The translations under genes and the position numbers were made by a program. From Streptomyces sp. NRRL S-340 (GTDB lineage Bacteria; Actinomycetota; Actinomycetes; Streptomycetales; Streptomycetaceae), in contig NZ_JOIY01000004.1 of the NCBI RefSeq assembly GCF_000720185.1, positions 248,001 through 312,000 on the forward strand: a stretch of 64,000 bases of DNA. The letters are read 5' to 3'. Positions 59,175 through 64,000 of the stretch are shown piece after piece; position 1 is the stretch's first letter; each line of letters opens with the position of its first letter. The notes beneath the pieces are model-generated. The model was not told the origin of the DNA. It ran no database searches and saw only the letters and a list, made by a program, of their open reading frames with translations.

Positions 59175-60125
59175 CTACTCGAAGATCTGTTCGGCAACCG
59201 GCACGGTCACGGCACGGGTGAGCCAGCGCCGCAGCAGTTCGGGATCGTCACAGGCGGTGACGCGTTCACGGACCGCGCCGGACACGTCGAGTCCGCGGGT
59301 CTCCAGGACGAGGAGGATGTCCTCGGCGCCTTTCCGGACAAGGCTCTCCGCACGGGCCTCTTCCTGTACCTGCGCGCGGACCTCGTCCTGGATTTGCGCG
59401 CGGACCTCGTCCTGGATTTGCGCGCGGACTTCCGCACGGACTTCTTCGGCGAGGTACGACTTGTAGAAGGAGAGGTCCACGGCCACCAGGTTCCTCCAGA
59501 TCTCTGCGGCCCGGCGACTGCTGCCCAGGCCTTGTGCGGTGAATTCGATGATCGGGCCGGCGAACGCTTCGGGCACGCCCCGCAAAGCAGCGGACAGGGC
59601 TTTCAGTATCCCATCGACGGCGGGTTCTTTCGCGTGGGTGATGACGGACAGCGTGGCCAGCGCCAGATCCTCACGGGCTTCGGCCGGGTCGGTGATCACA
59701 GGCATGTTGTGGGGCCCGGCCACCAGGGGGTGCAGCGTGAGGGCGGGCCACTGCCGGGGCCCGATGTCCACCGGCCGGGCGGCCCACTCGGCCGTGGCCC
59801 GGTCCTGGCAGACGACGAGCAGCAAGGGCGGGACCTTGTACTTCGTGTAGAGGTAGGACAGGTAGTACGCCCAGCTGGCGGGCTTGTCCGGGTCCTTCCC
59901 GCGCTGTGCCTCCACGGCCACCAGGAGCGGCTCGTCGTCCGAGTCGAAACGCAAGAGCGTGTCGACCCGGCGCTCGACGGGCTGGATCTCGGTGAGATCG
60001 CTGGGCAGAACCGCCATGGATGTGGGCTGGACGAACGGAAGACCCAGGACCTTGGAAACCCCGGCGAACAAGCCGGGGTACTCCTGGAAGATGCGGTGCA
60101 TCGCCTCGTGGGACGAGTTGACCAT
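59175..60125 (-). CDS. Rpn/PD-(D/E)XK nuclease-like protein
   Basis: 316 residues. The N-terminal domain (about 1-150) has SDLTEIQPVERRVDTLLRF, then DDEPLLVAVEAQRGKDPDKPA and LLLVVCQDRATAEWAARP, a pattern like the PD-(D/E)XK domain of Rpn recombination-promoting nucleases and transposase-like proteins (E-A-Q in place of E-x-K). The middle is helical, then a short coiled coil of 8-residue repeats QIQDEVRA, and a C-terminal helical cap. Genes of this type occur in many variable copies in streptomycetes. ATG at 60125 has AGGA; an ATG at 60185 is also possible. Function unproven. Confidence 0.75.
   Translation of the reverse strand: MVNSSHEAMHRIFQEYPGLFAGVSKVLGLPFVQPTSMAVLPSDLTEIQPVERRVDTLLRFDSDDEPLLVAVEAQRGKDPDKPASWAYYLSYLYTKYKVPPLLLVVCQDRATAEWAARPVDIGPRQWPALTLHPLVAGPHNMPVITDPAEAREDLALATLSVITHAKEPAVDGILKALSAALRGVPEAFAGPIIEFTAQGLGSSRRAAEIWRNLVAVDLSFYKSYLAEEVRAEVRAQIQDEVRAQIQDEVRAQVQEEARAESLVRKGAEDILLVLETRGLDVSGAVRERVTACDDPELLRRWLTRAVTVPVAEQIFE
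59372..59430. repeat. 24-bp tandem repeat
   Basis: GCGCGCGGACCTCGTCCTGG and the next four bases form a 24-bp unit repeated exactly at 59372-59395 and 59396-59419, with partial copies on both sides. It encodes the 8-residue coiled-coil repeat of the Rpn-like protein, so copy number can change without a frameshift. Confidence 0.92.
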
Positions 60126-60194
60126 GCGGTTCCTGGTTCGCTCTTTCAATACCGGATTCTTGTCACTTCGGTAACGGGAGAACATGAGTTCTGG

Positions 60195-60746
60195 TTACGG
60201 CACGCGTAGTCCGGCCCGGACCGTCTTGCGTGGGAAGCGGCCTTCGGCGACGCCCCAGCGGTCGGCGAGGGCGTCGACGAGCAGCAGTCCGCGGCCGGAC
60301 TCCGCTACGGGAGCCCGGTCGGGCTCGGACAGCACCGGCTGCCGGTCACCTCGCGTGTCGGTCACCTCGACGCGCAGCGTGCGCCCGACGACGTAGAGCG
60401 TGAGGCGGAAGCCGCGGCCCGGCAGGCGGCCGTGCGCGGCCGCGTTCGCCGTCGGCTCCGCCACGACATGGCGCGCCGTCTCGCAGGGGGTGCCGGCGAC
60501 GCCCCACGCGCGGAGCCGGTCGGCCGCGAGCCGCCGGACGAGCCGGGCACCTCGCGGCGCGGAGGACAGCAGCACGCTGAAGTCGCGTACCGGCGCGGCC
60601 TCTTGGTCGTACCAAGAGGGGGAGTGCCCCCGGGCTTGGGCGGCAAGACCGAGTCGCTGACGTTCACGGACGGTACGGCGGTGGGGGCTCCGAGGGCGTG
60701 CTTTCAACGGTCGCCCGACTTCCGGTCTGAGGCAGCCCCGCATCCT
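60195..60746 (-). CDS. Anti-sigma-factor-like ATP-binding protein (HATPase_c_2)
   Basis: About 183 residues, with a GHKL ATPase domain in the C-terminal 140. The N-box reads VVAEPTANAAAHGR, where most relatives have AELxANA (Pro replaces Leu but Glu and Asn remain). Then come EVTDTRGDR and GRGLLLVDALADRWG. Such stand-alone domains in streptomycetes resemble RsbW/SpoIIAB kinases that control sigma factors. The start is uncertain (ATG 60746, GTG 60764 or 60767; none has a good ribosome-binding site). Lies between the Rpn-like gene and the Imm49 gene on the same strand. Confidence 0.75.
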   Translation of the reverse strand, partial: RMRGCLRPEVGRPLKARPRSPHRRTVRERQRLGLAAQARGHSPSWYDQEAAPVRDFSVLLSSAPRGARLVRRLAADRLRAWGVAGTPCETARHVVAEPTANAAAHGRLPGRGFRLTLYVVGRTLRVEVTDTRGDRQPVLSEPDRAPVAESGRGLLLVDALADRWGVAEGRFPRKTVRAGLRVP

Positions 60747-60847
60747 TGGGTTGCGGTATGGCACCACGGACTTCGTCCCGTACGCGTCCGGAGCATGACG
60801 GCGCGGGGCTCGTCCGGCCGAACGGCGAGCCGCACGCGGCCGGCCTC

Positions 60848-61711
60848 TCAGGTCGGGAACTCCCCCAGCCAGTCGTGCTGCAGCAGGTGCCTGGGCAGGT
60901 ACTCGGACTCGACGCCGATGGGCATCTTGCCGTCGTAGGCCAGGGAGGCGATGGCCAGCGGACCGAGAGCGATGCTGCCGTCGATGTCGCGGGCCCGGTC
61001 CTCGTTCAGCGTCCAGTACATCTGGTGCAGCTTGAGGGCGTCCACCAGAGCGGGCGTGAAGCCCTCCTCGTCCCTGCGGACGAAGTGGTAGAAGAGGTTG
61101 ATCGGCGGATACAGGATGCCCTGGAGCAGGTCGCGGGGAGCGATCGTGGCCACCGCCGGGTCCGACGCCTCGAAGGTGGCGGTCAGCTTCTCCACCAGAC
61201 CGGGGCGCCGCAGCCAGTACGTCTGCAACGTGTCCACCCAGTGGTAGACGTACTCGTCGTACTGCCCCTCGGGCGACCGCAGCCGCTCCAACGGGATCTC
61301 ACACAACTCCGTCATCCGCTGCCGCTCACGGCAGATGACGGCCAGCCAGAAAGCGGTGAGCCAGTTGCCCGCGTCCGCGGTGGACAGCGGACCGACAGCA
61401 GGAAGGCTCCGCACCTTCCTGTCGATCCGGCACTCGACCGTCCCCTCGCTCGCCCCGGTCACCGCGAACAGCGCGGAACCCAGCTGCATGGCGGTGACCG
61501 CCGCTTCCCACGTCTCCACCGCCGCCGCCGACGGGTCGGTCACACAGCGGGCGGACAGCAGCAGCAGACTCGCGCTGAACGTCGAATCGATCAGCTCGGA
61601 GGAGCTTTCAAGATCTTCGACCTTCTCCGCCAAGTGCCCGCTCAGACGCTCCGAGTACCGCTCCGCCTCCGGCCCGTCCGCCAGCCCGTGCCGGGAAATA
61701 TGTACGGTCAC
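60848..61711 (-). CDS. Immunity protein, Imm49 family
   Basis: 287-residue, mostly helical protein resembling Imm49, an immunity family of polymorphic toxin systems: LLLLSARCVTDPSAAAVETW, EAAVTAMQLGSALFAVTG, EGTVECRIDRKVRSL, WLTAFWLAVICRERQRM and LYPPINLFYHFVRRDEE. It would bind and block a cognate toxin in the cytoplasm. GTG at 61711 has AAGGGGA 8 nt upstream. The gene directly upstream encodes only the front part of a toxin, so the matching toxin domain is missing here. Confidence 0.85.
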   Translation of the reverse strand: MTVHISRHGLADGPEAERYSERLSGHLAEKVEDLESSSELIDSTFSASLLLLSARCVTDPSAAAVETWEAAVTAMQLGSALFAVTGASEGTVECRIDRKVRSLPAVGPLSTADAGNWLTAFWLAVICRERQRMTELCEIPLERLRSPEGQYDEYVYHWVDTLQTYWLRRPGLVEKLTATFEASDPAVATIAPRDLLQGILYPPINLFYHFVRRDEEGFTPALVDALKLHQMYWTLNEDRARDIDGSIALGPLAIASLAYDGKMPIGVESEYLPRHLLQHDWLGEFPT

Positions 61712-62474
61712 GAGAGAGTCCCCTTGCTGATGTCGAACCGTCGGTATTGATAGCCGCTGTAAATTCCAGCGTTCCTTTCTCAGGCGCGATGCCCGTCAGC
61801 AGCTGTCCCAGGCCCTTCCAGGCCTGTCCGGCCGTGTCCCAGCCGTCCACGCCCACGAGGGTGCCCAGGCCGCGGATGGTGCCCCAGACGCCGTCGACGA
61901 AGAAGCCCTTGACGAAGTTCCAGGCGTGCTGGTCGATCCGGTACCAGGGGGTCTCCTCGTCGACCGGGTCGCCCCACGGCAGGCCCTGCGCCTGGTCGAG
62001 GTCCTCGGCCCGGTAGCCGTACATGCCCTTCTCGTGCGAACCGTCGTCCACCGTCAGCGGATCGCCGCCGACGAGTTTGACGATCTTGGCGTGGCAGTCG
62101 CGTTCGGCGGCCTGGAAGGCGGCCCAGGCGGCGTCGACCTGCGAGCGGCGGTCGTTGTTCTCCTCGACCTTGTCGCCGTCCTCCCGCCAGTCGTCGTCGT
62201 GCGCGACCGACGCACGGAAGGCGCGGGCCTCCTGGCGCAGCCGGTCCAGTGTGGCCACCAGCGGCCGTACCTCGTCCGCGTACGCGGCCAGGGCGCTCGC
62301 GACGGTCCCCAGCTCGTCGCAGAGTTCGTCGCCCGCCGCGGCCACCGGCTTCGTCGTGGCGAACAGCTTCTCCGCCTCGGGGGCCTTGCAGTACGCCGAC
62401 AGGGAGTTGAAGGTGCTGTCGATGCGCGCGCCCGCGTCCCACAGGGCCGTCGCGTCCGTGCCGATGGCCGACAC
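61608..62474 (-). pseudogene. Truncated polymorphic toxin, N-terminal part only
   Basis: Reads 288 residues. Residues 1 to about 228 form a coherent protein: a WXG-like helical N-terminus (MSAIGTDATALWDAGARIDS, LRQEARAFRASVAHDDDWRE) and a pre-toxin segment ending WDTAGQAWKGLGQLLTGIA. After that the reading continues into AT-richer intergenic-like sequence and 104 bp into the Imm49 gene in another frame, giving a meaningless tail. Family members I recall continue for hundreds of residues into a C-terminal toxin. I infer an internal deletion near 61790 that removed the toxin end. GTG at 62474. It may still be made and exported as an adhesin-like stub. Confidence 0.7.
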
Positions 62475-62766
62475 GTCCGCTCACGCTCCGCCGCCCCACG
62501 CAGATACGTTTCGTCGGCTCCTCCGCCGCGCAGCACGGCGCCAGAGCCGCCGGGCGCGAAAGGAAGGACCGATCGATCATTTGTATCAAGGGGATCCCGG
62601 ACGGCCTCAACCCGAATCAGGCCGGACCGTCCGCGTCGCGCCGGATGCCCAGGGACGGCGGGAAGCCTGCGGCCTCGCCGCCCCCCGCCTCTCCGGGAGA
62701 AGACGACGGCGGGACGCCGGGGTCCGGCGGAGCCCGCTCAGTCCGCCCGGAGCCGCCCGGCCGGCC
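62475..62766. other. Gene-free stretch upstream of the toxin relic
   Basis: 292 bp with no convincing gene. A minus-strand TTGATA near 62590 could be a -35 for the toxin gene, but no good -10 is at the right distance. The rest is ordinary GC-rich sequence. Confidence 0.4.
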
Positions 62767-62961
62767 TCAGAACTTCAGGCTGCCGATCATCCCCGCCACG
62801 TTCTTGGTCAGTTCGCTGATCGTCGGGGCGACCGTCGAAGAGGCCAGGTAGAAGCCGAGGAGGACGCACACGACCGCGTGACCTCCCTTCAGCCCCGACT
62901 TCTTGATCAGCAAGAAGACGATGATCGCCAGCAGCACCACCGCCGAAATCGAGAGTGCCAC
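62767..62961 (-). CDS. 64-residue two-helix membrane protein
   Basis: Small membrane protein: MALSISAVVLLAIIVFLLIK, a basic loop KKSGLKGGH, then AVVCVLLGFYLASSTVAPTI and an amphipathic C-terminus. GTG at 62961 has GGAGGTGA about 9 nt upstream, one of the strongest ribosome-binding sites here. Proteins of this shape are frequent in streptomycetes, often near mobile or toxin-type genes to my recollection. Function unknown. Confidence 0.78.
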   Translation of the reverse strand: MALSISAVVLLAIIVFLLIKKSGLKGGHAVVCVLLGFYLASSTVAPTISELTKNVAGMIGSLKF

Positions 62962-63135
62962 GGCGGCTCACCTCCAAAGATCCCAGGACGCGGGGGGTGT
63001 CGGGGGGTCGGACTATGGGGGCAGATAAATCCACGCAACGGTCAGCAGGTTCATACCCACTATGCGCTAACGATCATAACTATCCGCACGCGCGCATCGC
63101 TCGGCGCACGGCCGCACAAGGGGGCGCATGGCCAA

Positions 63136-63141
63136 TATGGT
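63136..63141 (+). promoter_or_regulatory. -10 hexamer TATGGT, leaderless start of S9 peptidase
   Basis: TATGGT, 6 nt, then the ATG at 63148. No ribosome-binding site. Confidence 0.5.
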
Positions 63142-63147
63142 CTTGGT

Positions 63148-64000
63148 ATGACGACCGAGCCTGTCTCCTTCCCCCGGCAGCACGCACGCACCCAGCGGTT
63201 CACGCTCGGCGCACCGCGCGCCTTCACCGTCGCTCCCGACGCCTCCCGTGTCGTGTTCCTGCGCTCCGACTCCGGTACGGACCGGGCCAGTTCACTGCGG
63301 GTCCTGGACCTGGCCGAACGCCGGGAGCGCGTGGCCGCGGACCCGCGTACCCTCCTCGGCGGCGCCCTGGAGAACCTCTCCTCCGAGGAACGCGCGCGCC
63401 GCGAGCGCACCCGTGAGGGCGGTGCGGGCATCGTGGGCTACGCCACCGACAACGCCGTGGAGTTGGCGTCCTTCGCCTTGTCGGGCCGGCTGTTCACGGC
63501 CGAGCTGCGGGCGGGCACGGCTCGTGAACTGCCCGTATCCGGGCCGGTGATCGACCCGCGCCCCTCTCCGGACGGACGCCACATCGCCTACGTCGCCGCC
63601 GGCGCGCTGCGGGTGGTCGGCGCCGAGGGCGACGGCGACCGGGCGCTCGCCGAGCCCGAGTCCGCCACCGTCACCTACGGCCTCGCGGAGTTCATCGCGG
63701 CCGAGGAGATGCACCGCCACCGGGGCTTTTGGTGGGCACCGCAGTCGGACCGGCTGCTCGTGGCACGTGCGGACGACGCGCCGGTGCGCCAGTGGTGGAT
63801 CTCCGATCCGGCGCGGCCCGAGCGGGAACCCCGCCAGGTCCGGTACCCGGCCGCGGGAACGCCCAACGCCGACGTACGGTTGTTCGTGATCGGCCTGGAC
63901 GGAGCGCGCACGGAGGTCTCCTGGGACCGGGCCCGCTACCCGTACCTGGCGAGTGTGCACTGGTCAGCGGCGGGTGCGCCGCTGCTCCTGGTGCAGGCGC
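63148..64000 (+). CDS. S9 family peptidase (DPP IV-like), N-terminal part
   Basis: 284 codons are inside the window. The visible part is the beta-propeller of a dipeptidyl-peptidase-IV-type serine peptidase: APDASRVVFLRSDSGTD, DPRPSPDGRHIAYVAAG, the double-Glu region FIAAEEMHRHRGFWWAPQSD (the EE pair binds the peptide N-terminus in DPP IV) and ARYPYLASVHWSAAG. The catalytic hydrolase domain lies beyond base 64000. No signal peptide, so a cytoplasmic enzyme is likely. It would release dipeptides from peptide N-termini. Confidence 0.88.
   Translation, partial: MTTEPVSFPRQHARTQRFTLGAPRAFTVAPDASRVVFLRSDSGTDRASSLRVLDLAERRERVAADPRTLLGGALENLSSEERARRERTREGGAGIVGYATDNAVELASFALSGRLFTAELRAGTARELPVSGPVIDPRPSPDGRHIAYVAAGALRVVGAEGDGDRALAEPESATVTYGLAEFIAAEEMHRHRGFWWAPQSDRLLVARADDAPVRQWWISDPARPEREPRQVRYPAAGTPNADVRLFVIGLDGARTEVSWDRARYPYLASVHWSAAGAPLLLVQA

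Noticed and set aside
62738..63034. Overlapping longer ORF opposite or around the small membrane protein
   Set aside because: It is a shifted frame of the same strand with Arg/Gly-rich composition. The 64-residue frame has two clean hydrophobic helices and a strong RBS.

Overview
The window is chromosomal DNA of a Streptomyces-type actinomycete. Base composition is very GC-rich, third codon positions are almost always G or C, GTG starts are common, several genes have no ribosome-binding site, and neighbouring genes often share ATGA or GTGA stop/start overlaps. No rRNA, tRNA, CRISPR array, transposase or phage gene was seen. Much of the middle (about 27-50 kb) follows the gene neighbourhood known from mycobacteria (Rv1177-Rv1239c), so this is largely conserved core chromosome.

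Layout. 1-4.4 kb, minus strand: a glycan-type operon made of a PelF-like glycosyltransferase, a lineage-specific membrane protein, two tiny coupled ORFs and an NAD-dependent epimerase, each joined to the next by a 4-nt overlap. 4.5-10.5 kb: a peptide-type ABC importer (lipoprotein, two permeases, one fused double ATPase), preceded by a short leaderless peptide ending in Cys-Cys. 10.5-16.6 kb: a DUF3152 zinc-protease-like protein, hydrolase, small acidic protein, TetR regulator, DUF3107 protein, small membrane protein and MiaE_2 ferritin-like protein. 16.6-26.7 kb: a DEAD-box helicase with a long leader and repeated basic tail, hydrolase, NYN protein, a 50-residue protein, MarC, PHP phosphoesterase, zinc-ribbon protein, MFS transporter and SUFU-domain protein.

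26.8-33.1 kb: a hidden small ORF, CorA, the MgtE_N-CBS plus DUF1003 pair, and Mrp. 33.1-40 kb: TatB, HtrA, a zinc anti-sigma factor and an ECF sigma factor (the mycobacterial SigE-RseA-HtrA-TatB set), with a divergent O-methyltransferase and an ECF-type promoter in front of the sigma gene. 40-50 kb: DUF3117, enoyl-CoA hydratase, Tag, a DivIVA-like protein, a FolP2-type protein, LOG, DapE, a lytic-enzyme-like protein, a secreted protein, DapC, ferredoxin and GNAT, which combines lysine/peptidoglycan precursor synthesis with envelope-stress control. 50-58 kb: a transglutaminase-like protein, an ABC-2 exporter with its two-component system, and a cell-wall-type PG_binding_4 protein. 58-64 kb: mshB (mycothiol), then an accessory island with an Rpn/PD-(D/E)XK protein, an anti-sigma-like ATPase, an Imm49 immunity gene behind a toxin gene that has lost its toxin end, a small membrane protein, and the start of an S9 peptidase.

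The most unusual points are the leaderless Cys-Cys peptide with a textbook promoter before the ABC operon, the chain of coupled micro-ORFs in the glycan operon, the orphan Imm49/truncated toxin, the probable CTG start and long leader of the helicase, and at least a dozen starts sitting 6-7 nt behind a TANNNT-like hexamer.
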